Shown in pieces: positions 51,798-60,309 of a stretch of 64,000 nucleotides of DNA; the first letter of the stretch is position 1; each line of letters starts with the position of its first letter. The position numbers and the translations under genes are program-made. Below the pieces are notes generated by a model, which worked only from the letters and a program-made list of their open reading frames with translations, searched no databases and had not been told where the DNA came from. Source of the DNA: Aedoeadaptatus nemausensis (lineage in GTDB: Bacteria > Bacillota > Clostridia > Tissierellales > Peptoniphilaceae); contig NZ_CAIJCS010000014.1 in assembly GCF_903819165.1 (NCBI RefSeq), positions 186,001 to 250,000 on the forward strand, in the 5' to 3' direction.

Positions 51798-52595
51798 TTA
51801 AATCCCTTCGACGATTCCCGTTACGAGTTTTTTAAAGTCGTCGGATACTTCCGCCGAAATGCGGATAACCTCTTCGTGATCTAAGGGTTGGTCTAGAATT
51901 CCCGCTGCCATATTGGTAATGCAGGAAATCCCCATTACTCTTACGCCACGATGACGGGCGATGATCACTTCGGGCACGGTGCTCATGCCGACGGCATCGG
52001 CGCCTAATATACCCGCCATTCGCACTTCCGCCGGCGTTTCGTAACTGGGTCCGGTCATGTACATATAGACGCCCGTTTCGTATCCTATATCTAATTTGTT
52101 CGCAATATTCTTTACCTTTTGCAATAACTCACCGTCGTATGCGTAAGACATATCGGGGAAGCGATCACCTACGGGATCATTGGGCCCGATAAGGGGGTTT
52201 TTCCCGTTAAAGTTAATATGATCGTCAATAAGCATCAAAGTGCCGGGCTTAAAGTTAAGGTTTACTCCGCCGGCGGCATTGGTAACGATAAGTTTTTCAA
52301 TCCCTAAACCGCAGAGAATCTTCACAGGATAGACCACATCTTGGATATCAAATCCTTCGTAATAGTGGATGCGGCCTTTCATGGCGACGATCTTTTTACC
52401 TTTTAGTGTTCCCAATATCAATTCACCGCTATGTCCTTGAACCGTGGACTGCTTAAATCCGGGAATATCACCATAGGGAATCCTTGTGGAATTTTCAATA
52501 GTTTCCGCAAAATCTCCCAGACCGCTCCCTAGAATAATGCCGATTTCCGGCTTAATATCCGTCTTGCTTTGAATAAAACTAATTGCTTGATTCAT
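51798..52595 (-). CDS. punA: Purine-nucleoside phosphorylase
   Basis: A 265-residue trimeric-type PNP cleaving purine nucleosides to base and ribose 1-phosphate. It shows GIILGSGLGDFAETI near residues 19-33 (phosphate loop), GRIHYYEGFDIQDVVYPV near residue 75, NAAGGVNLNFKPGTLMLIDDHINF near residue 106, and GPSYETPAEVRMAGILGADAVGMSTVPEVI near residue 186. It overlaps the Nudix gene by 17 bases. Confidence 0.96.
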   Translation of the reverse strand: MNQAISFIQSKTDIKPEIGIILGSGLGDFAETIENSTRIPYGDIPGFKQSTVQGHSGELILGTLKGKKIVAMKGRIHYYEGFDIQDVVYPVKILCGLGIEKLIVTNAAGGVNLNFKPGTLMLIDDHINFNGKNPLIGPNDPVGDRFPDMSYAYDGELLQKVKNIANKLDIGYETGVYMYMTGPSYETPAEVRMAGILGADAVGMSTVPEVIIARHRGVRVMGISCITNMAAGILDQPLDHEEVIRISAEVSDDFKKLVTGIVEGI

Positions 52596-53130
52596 TTTTA
52601 TCTCTCATTTCTTTCGCGGCATACAAGCCGATAATCGTCTTTGCGTCTATAATTTCGCCGAGCTTTACCATGCGCAACGCTTCGTCCAGTTGCATATATT
52701 CAACTTCCAGATCTTCAGTCTCATCTAAATCCTGTTCTCCCTGTACCGGGTTTTCACACATAAAGATATAGATCTTTTCGTTCGTAAAACCGGGCGAGGT
52801 ATAAGCTTCCAATAAAAATTCAGCGGAGTTCGCTACTAACCCCGTCTCTTCAGAAAGTTCTCGAAGAGCGGCCGTCATGGGATTTTCGTTGTGTTCTATG
52901 AAACCGGCGGGAAGTTCAAGCAGTTCTTTTTTCGTGGCAATGCGATATTGGCGCACAAAGGGAATGCTGCCGTCTTCTCTGAAACAGACAATACAGGCAC
53001 CTCTCGCGTGTTCCACTATTTCGCGTTTGCCGTAGCGTTGTCCGTCCAATTCGACCGTATGGCATCGCAAGGTTACGACCTTGCCTTCGTAAATTTTTTC
53101 GCTACGTATCACACGCTCCTCAGAAATCAT
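52579..53130 (-). CDS. Nudix hydrolase, ADP-ribose pyrophosphatase type
   Basis: A 183-residue enzyme. The Nudix box runs from GFIEHNENPMTAALRELSEETGL (about residues 75-97), matching GX5EX7REUXEEXGU with all catalytic Glu residues. The N-terminal beta-domain with GKREIVEHARGACIVCF and VRQYRIATKKELLELPAG is typical of ADP-ribose pyrophosphatases (NudF type), which give AMP and ribose 5-phosphate. In Clostridia this gene commonly follows the recN/spo0A region, as here without spo0A. It overlaps recN by four bases and punA by 17. Confidence 0.9.
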   Translation of the reverse strand: MISEERVIRSEKIYEGKVVTLRCHTVELDGQRYGKREIVEHARGACIVCFREDGSIPFVRQYRIATKKELLELPAGFIEHNENPMTAALRELSEETGLVANSAEFLLEAYTSPGFTNEKIYIFMCENPVQGEQDLDETEDLEVEYMQLDEALRMVKLGEIIDAKTIIGLYAAKEMRDKNESSN

Positions 53131-54794
53131 AGTACCTCCTCATCATGTTCTTCCAACATTTCTCTTGCCGTCTTTCGCGTCGTCTCCGTATCCGCCCCGC
53201 TGATCATGGTGGCCAAATAGGCGACGCGCTCTTCTTTATTTAAGGACTTCACGACTGAAACCGTACGTCCGTTTTCTTCTTTTTTTGTAATCTGATATTG
53301 TCTGTCCCCGCGCGCTACAACTTGGGGAAGGTGACTCACGACGATAAGCTGACGATCTTTCGAAAGCTGAGCCATTTTTTTCGCAACAACTTTCGCCGTC
53401 TTTCCACTCATACCCGTATCTACCTCGTCCAGAATCAAAATCTCTCGCTCGTCGAACTCGGCATAAATACTGATGAAAGCCAGAAAGATTCGACTGATCT
53501 CGCCGCCGGAAGCCACTTCGGAAAGAGGCTTAAGATCTTCTCCTTTATTGGTAGACACCATATAGATCACACTGTCTTTACCATCTTCCGAAAGAGCTTT
53601 TTCGCCGAAATGTATTTCGAATTTCGCCTCTGGAATATCCAGTTCTTTCATGACCTCGGCGATGCGAAGCTCCACTTTCTTCGCCATGGAAATTCTTGAT
53701 TCGCGAATAGAATCGGCTTTTTTATCCGCATCCTCTTTGATTTTTTCGATTTGATTCTTTAAATCTTCTATATTTTGATCGTAATCTTCCAAATAGGCCA
53801 AGCGATCGCAGCTCGCTTCCAAGAACTCCTCTATTTTCTCAAGACTGTCTCCGTACTTGCGCTTAGCGTCGTTAATGGCGTCCAAACGCTCGGCCACTTC
53901 ATTAAGTCGTTCCGGATCCGCTTCAAAATTTTCCGCTCGATCCCTCAGAGTGTAGGCGATCTCTTGGAAACGGTAGCGAATATCTTCAAACTCCTCGGAC
54001 AACTCGCCGTAAGATCCGTCGTTTTGAGCCACTTTCTCCAAAGACGATGCGAAGCGATCCATAAGGCCTCGAATTCCCCCGTCGTCAAAAGACATTTGAG
54101 AAAGCTCTTTTAAGTATTCCAGTGTGGAGCTTTGATTGCGAATGGCGTGAAATTCCTCCCTCAAGGATTCATCCTCTCCGGGTTCCAATGCCAAAGATTC
54201 GATCTCATCTATCTGGTAACGGAGCAAGTCCATTTCGCGTGCCGTTTGACCGGGATCGCCACTTTCCCTATGGAGCTTGTTTTCAAGAGCTCGATAGTTC
54301 GCCACATCTTGTCTCAAGTTCTTTAAAAACGATAAGTGCTCTTTACCGCAAAAGGTGTCGATAAGGTCCAACTGGAATTTCGGATCGATCAGAAAGCTGT
54401 TCTCACCTTGCATTCCCGACAGAGCCATAATGGAGCCGAACTCTCGTAAAAGTGCGTTTGTCACGGTCTTTCCATTGATTTCAGAAATAGACGGGCGATC
54501 TCGAAAAAGGACACGTTCTACGATAATCACATCCTCATAGGGAATTCGATTTTCCTCCAGAAAATCCAATGCTTTTTTATTCTTGGTCATAAAAACGCCT
54601 TGAATCGATGAAGATTCTGCATTTTTTCGAATCATGTTTTTTTGTGCGCGAGCACCGAGTAACAGGGAAATAGCGTCCATAATAATAGATTTCCCGGCGC
54701 CGGTTTCCCCGGTTAAAACGGAGAATCCATGGTGAAACTCGATGCGAGAATGTTCAATAATTGCAAAATTGTCGATTTGAAGACGTAGAAACAT
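53127..54794 (-). CDS. recN: DNA repair protein RecN
   Basis: A 555-residue SMC-like ATPase for double-strand break repair. Walker A VLTGETGAGKSIIMDAISLLLGARA is at residues 27-51. Two long coiled-coil arms (about 150-360) flank a hinge. The signature SEVASGGEISRIFLAF is near residue 427, and Walker B ILILDEVDTGMSGKTA near residue 455. It begins two bases after tlyA. In spore-formers spoIVB and spo0A follow recN; here the next gene is the Nudix hydrolase. Confidence 0.96.
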   Translation of the reverse strand: MFLRLQIDNFAIIEHSRIEFHHGFSVLTGETGAGKSIIMDAISLLLGARAQKNMIRKNAESSSIQGVFMTKNKKALDFLEENRIPYEDVIIVERVLFRDRPSISEINGKTVTNALLREFGSIMALSGMQGENSFLIDPKFQLDLIDTFCGKEHLSFLKNLRQDVANYRALENKLHRESGDPGQTAREMDLLRYQIDEIESLALEPGEDESLREEFHAIRNQSSTLEYLKELSQMSFDDGGIRGLMDRFASSLEKVAQNDGSYGELSEEFEDIRYRFQEIAYTLRDRAENFEADPERLNEVAERLDAINDAKRKYGDSLEKIEEFLEASCDRLAYLEDYDQNIEDLKNQIEKIKEDADKKADSIRESRISMAKKVELRIAEVMKELDIPEAKFEIHFGEKALSEDGKDSVIYMVSTNKGEDLKPLSEVASGGEISRIFLAFISIYAEFDEREILILDEVDTGMSGKTAKVVAKKMAQLSKDRQLIVVSHLPQVVARGDRQYQITKKEENGRTVSVVKSLNKEERVAYLATMISGADTETTRKTAREMLEEHDEEVL

Positions 54795-54795
54795 A

Positions 54796-55590
54796 TTAGT
54801 GAAATTCCTCCTTCGACGCTTTTATAACCTCATCGATACTTAAGGGTTTTCGATCGGTTTTACCATTGGTCATAAGCATTAAAAATTCCGTGTTCCCCGT
54901 GGCGCCTTGAATAGGCGAGAAAGTTATGGATTCGATGGTCATGCCCAGTTCCGTGGCGAGGTTTGCGATCTTTTCGAGCACTTCTTTATGTGTTTTGGGA
55001 TCGCTCACGATTCCGCCCTTTCCCACTTTATCTTTCCCCGCTTCAAACTGCGGCTTGATTAAAGCGGAAATACGTCCGGGTTTCTCCAAATAGGATACTG
55101 CTTTCGGCAAAACCAATTCCAAGGATATAAAGGACACGTCGATAGAAATGAAGTCGATGGCATCGGCCAGCTGATCTTTTTCCAAATGGCGTACATTAGT
55201 CCGCTCCATGACGACGACCTTGGGATCGACGCGAAGTTCATAGGCCAGTTGATTGTAGCCCACATCGACAGCGTATACCTTTTTCGCACCGTGTTGAAGC
55301 ATACAGTCGGTAAAGCCTCCCGTGGAAGACCCGATGTCCATACAGATATGATTCTTCAAATCGATGGAATAATCCTCGAGGATTTTTTCAAGCTTAAAGC
55401 CGCCGCGGGAAACGTATTTTAAGCTATGGCCTTTGATCGTGATCTCGGCATCTTCGTCGATCATTTGTCCCGGCTTTGCAATTCGCTCAGTGCCCATAAA
55501 GGCTTCACCCGCCATGATTATGGTCTTTGCCTTCTCTCGAGAAGGCGCCAATTGTTTTTTTACCAATAAGAGGTCTGCCCTCTCTTTCAT
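54796..55590 (-). CDS. tlyA: TlyA family rRNA 2'-O-methyltransferase
   Basis: A 264-residue protein with an S4 domain (residues 1-60, MKERADLLLVKKQLAPSREKAKTIIMAGE) and an FtsJ-like methyltransferase domain: CMDIGSSTGGFTDCMLQHGAKKVYAVDVG near residues 84-112, and FISIDVSFISLELVLP near residue 143. In Mycobacterium, TlyA methylates 16S and 23S rRNA and is a determinant of capreomycin sensitivity. The gene follows ispA by four bases; dxs, commonly between them, is absent. Confidence 0.92.
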   Translation of the reverse strand: MKERADLLLVKKQLAPSREKAKTIIMAGEAFMGTERIAKPGQMIDEDAEITIKGHSLKYVSRGGFKLEKILEDYSIDLKNHICMDIGSSTGGFTDCMLQHGAKKVYAVDVGYNQLAYELRVDPKVVVMERTNVRHLEKDQLADAIDFISIDVSFISLELVLPKAVSYLEKPGRISALIKPQFEAGKDKVGKGGIVSDPKTHKEVLEKIANLATELGMTIESITFSPIQGATGNTEFLMLMTNGKTDRKPLSIDEVIKASKEEFH

Positions 55591-55594
55591 GCCA

Positions 55595-56374
55595 TCACCG
55601 TTCCCGTTTTAAAATCTTAAGAATAAGAGCTTCCGTCTCGGGAAAATCCCCTATTTCTTTTAGTAAGTTTAAACACTCCGACGTATAGCGCTCGGCTTTT
55701 TCCGTAAAGAAATCCTTCTCGCCGTCTTTTCCGTCTTCCACTAAATCTAAGTAGTCGTCTTGAAATTGATAACTGATTCCGAGGGTTTCGCCGACTCGGT
55801 AAAGCTTATCGCAAACCGACAATTGCTTTCCTGCAAGAGCTCCCGCCATGGCGAAACAACCTCCCAATAACGCTCCGGTTTTTTTAGCATAAATTACTTC
55901 ATCGCCGGAAGAAGCTCCTTCGCGTATATCTAAAGCTTGACCGTCTACCATTCCCGTCGTTCCGGCAGCTTTAAAGAGATAGGTCATGGCCAATATACCG
56001 CCCATCGGCTCCAATGTAGCACCTTGAGCCGCAAGCTCGCCCGCTTGAGATAGCAAACCGTCGCCGGCTAAAATAGCCAGAGCTTCGTTAAACTTCTTAT
56101 GGTTCGTCGGCTGACCTCGCCGCATATCGTCGTCATCCATAGCGGGAAGATCGTCGTGAATCAAGCTGTATGTATGAATGGATTCCATTGCGGCGGCAAA
56201 ATAGAAATCCGCTTCCCCTTTGTATCCGAGATCTTTCAAAACCGTATAAAAAATTCGCGGTCTAATACGCTTGCCCCCCGTAAAGAGAGAATAAAGCATG
56301 GACTCCCTAAGTTCTTCCGCAGCCAGAGGAATGGAATTATAATAATCTTTTAATCGTTCATCAAAGTGATTCAT
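55595..56374 (-). CDS. ispA: Farnesyl diphosphate synthase / polyprenyl synthetase
   Basis: A 259-residue trans-prenyltransferase making geranyl/farnesyl diphosphate from IPP and DMAPP. The first Asp-rich motif DDLPAMDDDDMRRGQ is near residue 72 and the second, FQDDYLDLVED, near residue 204. GGKRIRPRI is near residue 34. The length is somewhat shorter than the usual 290 residues. The product feeds UppS. It overlaps xseB by 14 bases. Chain length cannot be fixed from sequence alone. Confidence 0.93.
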   Translation of the reverse strand: MNHFDERLKDYYNSIPLAAEELRESMLYSLFTGGKRIRPRIFYTVLKDLGYKGEADFYFAAAMESIHTYSLIHDDLPAMDDDDMRRGQPTNHKKFNEALAILAGDGLLSQAGELAAQGATLEPMGGILAMTYLFKAAGTTGMVDGQALDIREGASSGDEVIYAKKTGALLGGCFAMAGALAGKQLSVCDKLYRVGETLGISYQFQDDYLDLVEDGKDGEKDFFTEKAERYTSECLNLLKEIGDFPETEALILKILKRER

Positions 56375-56585
56375 CCTCTTCCTCCTTCTTCTCCATCTCT
56401 TCCGTTTCCATCTCTTCCGTTAAAATACGCACCTTCTGCTCCAAAGCCGAAAGATCCTCTTCCAATTCCTTATAAAGTGCCGTGCTCTTTTCGTATAAGC
56501 TGACCATTTCTTCCAATGTCAGATCGTCATTTTCCATTTGTTCGACCATTTTTTCAAGCTTCTCAGATTTTTCCCTATAATTCAT
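56361..56585 (-). CDS. xseB: Exodeoxyribonuclease VII small subunit
   Basis: A 74-residue helical protein; six or so copies bind the large subunit XseA. It carries SEKLEKMVEQMENDDLTLEEMVSLYEKS, the XseB signature, then a very acidic tail (EEMETEEMEKKEEEDES). It overlaps xseA by 11 bases and ispA by 14, in the standard order xseA-xseB-ispA. Confidence 0.93.
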   Translation of the reverse strand: MNYREKSEKLEKMVEQMENDDLTLEEMVSLYEKSTALYKELEEDLSALEQKVRILTEEMETEEMEKKEEEDESL

Positions 56586-57906
56586 CTTTATACCTCGTCA
56601 CCCCCTTTACAGATACATCCACCGTTCCGTCAATGAATGCGATAGAAAGCTCGTCGCCTACTTTCAGATCTCGTACGCTCGTAATTCCCCGTCCGTTTTT
56701 TTCTATCCGCGGCGATCGCTTAGATTCGCCTACGGATTTAATGCGTAGGTTCAAAAGTTCCAAACGCTCTTTCTCTCCTTGCAAGCCCTTCATCAGGGCT
56801 TTATTCAATCGATGGTGAATGGCGTCGTTTTTCTCTTTTTCCTGATAGATTCGCTTTTCCAAGGGAATCTTTTTAATTCGTTTTAAGAGAGACTCCCTTT
56901 CCCTTCGCTCTTCATCCATGGTTTTTACCATCTGACGTACCATACGCCGCTTTAATTCCTTGACCATATCCAATTTATAGGCCACCGATTCCATAGAAAT
57001 CGTGTGTTTTAAGCGATAATATAGAGATTTCTGAGCATGTGAACAATCTCTTAGCCGATGAAGGAGAGTATTTTCCATAAACAGAATTTGAGATTCCGCT
57101 TCATCCAAAATATCCATGCGATGAGGTACGATAATCTCTGCACCGTGAGTAGGCGTCGCCGCCCGTACGTCCGCCACGAAATCAGAAAGAGTAGTGTCCA
57201 CCTCATGGCCTACGGCGGAGACTACGGGGTGGCGCCTTTTATCGATGGCTCGAATAAGAGTTTCGTCGTTAAAACAGAAAAGATCCTCCATAGATCCGCC
57301 GCCCCTGGTAATGATAATCACGTCGATATCGTCCCGGGCATCGAGCTTTTCAAATGCACGGGCCAGTTCCTTTCCGGCCTCTTCCCCTTGAACGCGACTG
57401 GGAGATATAATCACAGAAATCGCCGGATTCCTTGCAGCCGCCACGCTTAAAAAATCGTGTTGCGCCGCCCCGGCCGTACTGGTGACCATGCCGATAGTCA
57501 GCGGATTTTTCGGTAGGGGACGTTTCTTCTCCATATCAAATAGACCTTCTTTTTCGAGAAGGTCTTTTAATTCAAGAAAAAGTTTATACAGGGCACCTTG
57601 TCCCGTAGGTTCCAGAGTCTTTGCAATCAATTGAAGACGACCGGATGGTGCGTAAATATCAACATATCCGTCGATTTCAACTTCCATACCCACTTGGTAT
57701 GCAGCCCTTTCCGATAAATCGTCTCGAAACATGACACAAGCTAAGCGGGAGCGATCGTCTTTTAACGTAAAGTAAAGGTGGCCGCTTTGTGCCGTGGCAA
57801 TCTCTGCGACTTCACCTCTTACTCGTACTTTTCTTAAAATGTAGTCGGTTTTGACTATTTTTTTCGTATAGTCTAATAGTTCCGAAATGCTAATTGGTTT
57901 GATCAT
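56575..57906 (-). CDS. xseA: Exodeoxyribonuclease VII large subunit
   Basis: A 443-residue nuclease subunit that degrades single-stranded DNA to oligonucleotides. An N-terminal OB-fold (residues 1-100, with VRGEVAEIATAQSGHLYFTLKDDRSRLACVMFR) is followed by the catalytic domain: IGMVTSTAGAAQHDFLSVAAARNP near residue 137, the IIITRGGGSMEDLFCFNDE motif near residue 197, and VSAVGHEVDTTLSDFVADVRAATPTHGAE near residue 228. A coiled-coil region and a short C-terminal segment follow. It overlaps nusB by 17 bases. folD, common upstream of xseA, is absent. Confidence 0.96.
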   Translation of the reverse strand: MIKPISISELLDYTKKIVKTDYILRKVRVRGEVAEIATAQSGHLYFTLKDDRSRLACVMFRDDLSERAAYQVGMEVEIDGYVDIYAPSGRLQLIAKTLEPTGQGALYKLFLELKDLLEKEGLFDMEKKRPLPKNPLTIGMVTSTAGAAQHDFLSVAAARNPAISVIISPSRVQGEEAGKELARAFEKLDARDDIDVIIITRGGGSMEDLFCFNDETLIRAIDKRRHPVVSAVGHEVDTTLSDFVADVRAATPTHGAEIIVPHRMDILDEAESQILFMENTLLHRLRDCSHAQKSLYYRLKHTISMESVAYKLDMVKELKRRMVRQMVKTMDEERRERESLLKRIKKIPLEKRIYQEKEKNDAIHHRLNKALMKGLQGEKERLELLNLRIKSVGESKRSPRIEKNGRGITSVRDLKVGDELSIAFIDGTVDVSVKGVTRYKDEL

Positions 57907-58390
57907 TACTTTGTCGCAAAATAGAACCTAAAATTCCGTTGATAAAGCGAGCACTGTCTTTCGTGCTGAACATTTTAGCAATATCCACAGCCTCGTTTAC
58001 CGAAACGGCATTGGCAATATCGTCGCAATAGAGAATTTCGTAAACGGCCAGACGTATAATGGAAAGATCAACGATCGTTAAGCGATCCAGCGTCCAATCC
58101 TTCAAATTGTCGGTAATCAACTCGTCGATGGTTTCCAAATGCTCGACCAACTCTCCGATATGTTCCCGGCAATAAAGAATCTCTTCTTCTTCCAGGGACG
58201 ATTCGGAGCTTTCTTGAAGTCTCCGCTTTAGGGTTTTGCCTGAAAACACATGATTGTAAATTTTTTCTATTTCCGACTCTTCCCATCGATTCTCAAAAAA
58301 CGACTCCATGACTTCGTCATTAAATTCGTTCCTATGCTCCATGGCGAAGAGTATTTTCATCATGGCAATTCTTGACAGTTTCCGACTCAC
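57890..58390 (-). CDS. nusB: Transcription antitermination factor NusB
   Basis: A 166-residue helical protein that binds boxA with S10 in rRNA antitermination. It starts MSRKLSRIAMMKILFAMEHRNEF and has the conserved C-terminal ANAVSVNEAVDIAKMFSTKDSARFINGILGSILRQ. The middle is acidic and makes it longer than the usual 130-150 residues. The start codon is GTG with AAGGAAG before it. It follows the Asp23 gene by 19 bases, the usual neighbour pair in Firmicutes. Confidence 0.95.
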   Translation of the reverse strand: MSRKLSRIAMMKILFAMEHRNEFNDEVMESFFENRWEESEIEKIYNHVFSGKTLKRRLQESSESSLEEEEILYCREHIGELVEHLETIDELITDNLKDWTLDRLTIVDLSIIRLAVYEILYCDDIANAVSVNEAVDIAKMFSTKDSARFINGILGSILRQSNDQTN

Positions 58391-58409
58391 AGGCGCTTCC
58401 TTCCCTAAA

Positions 58410-58784
58410 TTAAATAGCTTGATTTTCGTTTTCTGCTCTTACTCCGCTAATGTGGACATTTACCGCATCGATTGCGATATCCGTCATATTTTCAAGGCTC
58501 TCTTTTACTGCATCTTGAACATTTTCCGCAACCTCGACGATGTTTTTACCATATTCGACGACGATTGAAATGTCCACGACGCTGGAAAGTTCGTCGCCTG
58601 TAATTTTCGTCTTGGACGGATTGCGACCGGTCAGTAGATCGCCTACCATTTCACGCTTTGTAGTGTAACTATTATAAACGCCGTCGACGCGAATAGCCGC
58701 TTCTTGCGCGATACGCGTTACGACGTCGTCTGCTATTTTTACATTCGAATTCCCGGTGGGATCGACAAAATATTTTTCTACCAT
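58410..58784 (-). CDS. Asp23/Gls24 family envelope stress protein
   Basis: A 124-residue member of the alkaline-shock family (YqhY type), here found just before nusB as in Bacillus. The pattern is VKIADDVVTRIAQEAAIRVDGVYNSY near residue 15, VDISIVVEYGKNIVEVAENVQDAVKESLENMTDIAIDAVNVHISGV near residue 69. YqhY has been linked to acetyl-CoA carboxylase control in Bacillus; whether this applies here is not shown. It is the first gene of the long operon ending with ispH-S1. Confidence 0.9.
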   Translation of the reverse strand: MVEKYFVDPTGNSNVKIADDVVTRIAQEAAIRVDGVYNSYTTKREMVGDLLTGRNPSKTKITGDELSSVVDISIVVEYGKNIVEVAENVQDAVKESLENMTDIAIDAVNVHISGVRAENENQAI

Positions 58785-58804
58785 AGTTTCCTCCTAATAG
58801 GCTC

Positions 58805-58813
58805 ATTATACCA
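58805..58813 (-). promoter_or_regulatory. Extended -10 promoter of the Asp23-nusB-to-ispH operon
   Basis: Minus strand TGGTATAAT (58813-58805): extended -10 with perfect TATAAT, weak -35, 20 bases before the Asp23 ATG. It is the only promoter I can see for about 16 kb of co-directional, mostly overlapping genes. Confidence 0.6.
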
Positions 58814-58841
58814 TAAATGAAAGGCCTGAAAAACAGACGTC

Positions 58842-59465
58842 CTAGCCTTCCCTCTGTGCCAAAATCTTCGATAAGAAGGATCGGCGATGCAAAGGACTCG
58901 GACCCAACTCTAAAATCGCCTCGCGATGCTTTTTCGTACCGTAGCCTTTATGGCCGGCGATGCCGTAGCCGGGATAATCCTCATCCCACTGAAGACATAG
59001 CCTGTCTCTATATTCCTTGGCGAGAATGGAGGCACAAGCAATGGTATAGGATATGTCATCTCCGTGAATAACGCTTTTTTGAGGAACTTCCAGATCGATT
59101 GACTCGGCGTCGATTAAAAACAGAATGGACTTCTCTCGAAAACCTTGATCCAAAACTCCCTCTGCCGCGGTTTTCATAGCCAAGCGAGTCGCCTGCTTAA
59201 TATTGATTTCGTCAATTACCTCGGGGGTTTCACGTCCGTAAGAGTAGGCGACGGCTTCCGACAGGATCGCATGTTCGTAAAGAGACCGTTTCTTCGGAGA
59301 CAATTTCTTCGAATCGGTTATGCCTTCGATCATGTGATCAAGCGGCATAATGACGCAGGCCGCTACCACATCGCCGAAAAGGCAACCTCTTCCTACCTCG
59401 TCGATACCGGCGATATAATCATATCGATCTTTCAGAATTTCCAGATCAAAGTGTGTGTCGGTCAT
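58842..59465 (-). CDS. rnhB: Ribonuclease HII
   Basis: A 207-residue nuclease that removes RNA primers and single ribonucleotides from DNA. The DEDD catalytic set is visible: AGIDEVGRGCLFGDVVAACVI (Asp and Glu near residues 21-22), LLIDAE-like FLIDAESIDLE near residue 122, and the HKGYGTKKHREAI loop near residue 173. It overlaps rbgA by 20 bases, keeping the rbgA-rnhB order of Bacillus. Beyond its stop codon is only a weak six-pair hairpin, so termination is uncertain. Confidence 0.96.
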   Translation of the reverse strand: MTDTHFDLEILKDRYDYIAGIDEVGRGCLFGDVVAACVIMPLDHMIEGITDSKKLSPKKRSLYEHAILSEAVAYSYGRETPEVIDEINIKQATRLAMKTAAEGVLDQGFREKSILFLIDAESIDLEVPQKSVIHGDDISYTIACASILAKEYRDRLCLQWDEDYPGYGIAGHKGYGTKKHREAILELGPSPLHRRSFLSKILAQREG

Positions 59466-60309
59466 CTACTCGCTCCAAACTGATGCGACCCCAAATGCCG
59501 TTGCGAAATTCATCGAGAATAATGGAGGATACTTTTGTATAGTCGATTTCGCCACCTCGCATTAAACAGCCACGGCGTTTGCCGATGGCATCCATAAGCT
59601 CGATTGCTTCCGTATACTCCTCTTTTAGATCGTAGCGCTCGGCAATAATCTCATAGAATTTTTCCATTCCCTCTTTTAATAGTTCAAAAGCCAGAGTTTC
59701 TCTGTCCATAATTTCGTCCTTTATGGAGCCCGTAAAGGCCAGATGGCGTCCTCGAATGGGGGGATCTAATTTAGGCCACAATACGCCCGGCGTGTCCAAT
59801 AAATCGAATTCGGGATGGTGGCGAATCCATTGATTGGTCTTCGTGATCCCCGGTCGATTACCGATGGCGGCGGATTTTTTTCCCGCCAGCTGATTGATGA
59901 AAGTAGATTTTCCCACATTGGGGATCCCCGTCACCATGACGCGAAGTTTGCGCTTCTGCATGCCCTTGGCCCGTTCCTTTTCACGAATGGGCTCGGCCAA
60001 ATCTTCTATGGCTTTTGTAAGGGTGCGCATATTCGCCTTCCCCGTCGCCGTCCAAGGAATGGCGGAGGTGTCTTCCCTGCTCTTAAAGTATTCGATCCAT
60101 TCTTCGGTAATCGTCGGATCAGCAAGGTCGGATTTATTTAATAAATAAAGTACCGGGTAGTTTGCAAATGTATCGTCCAGTAAAGGATTGTAACTACTCA
60201 TAGGGATTCGGGCATCCAATAAGACGATGGCCAGATCACATTGGCTCTTTACCGATTGAATGGATTCGATCGTCTTCTTCATATGCCCGGGATACCAGTT
60301 AATTTTCAA
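59446..60309 (-). CDS. rbgA: Ribosome biogenesis GTPase A
   Basis: A 287-residue circularly permuted GTPase for late 50S assembly. Motifs appear in permuted order: LLNKSDLAD near residue 56 (G4), then GIPNVGKSTFINQLAGKK near residue 132 (P-loop), RPGITKTNQWI near residue 153 (G2) and LLDTPGVLWPK near residue 171 (G3). It starts [M]KINWYPGHMKKTIE. The start codon is TTG, with AAGGAGG seven bases before it inside the preceding gene's end (11-base overlap). Confidence 0.95.
   Translation of the reverse strand: MKINWYPGHMKKTIESIQSVKSQCDLAIVLLDARIPMSSYNPLLDDTFANYPVLYLLNKSDLADPTITEEWIEYFKSREDTSAIPWTATGKANMRTLTKAIEDLAEPIREKERAKGMQKRKLRVMVTGIPNVGKSTFINQLAGKKSAAIGNRPGITKTNQWIRHHPEFDLLDTPGVLWPKLDPPIRGRHLAFTGSIKDEIMDRETLAFELLKEGMEKFYEIIAERYDLKEEYTEAIELMDAIGKRRGCLMRGGEIDYTKVSSIILDEFRNGIWGRISLERVDDRHTL

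Noticed and set aside
58811-58841. Terminator after rnhB.
   Set aside because: The AAGGC/GCCTT pairing is only about six base pairs and has no clean T-run; I cannot call it.
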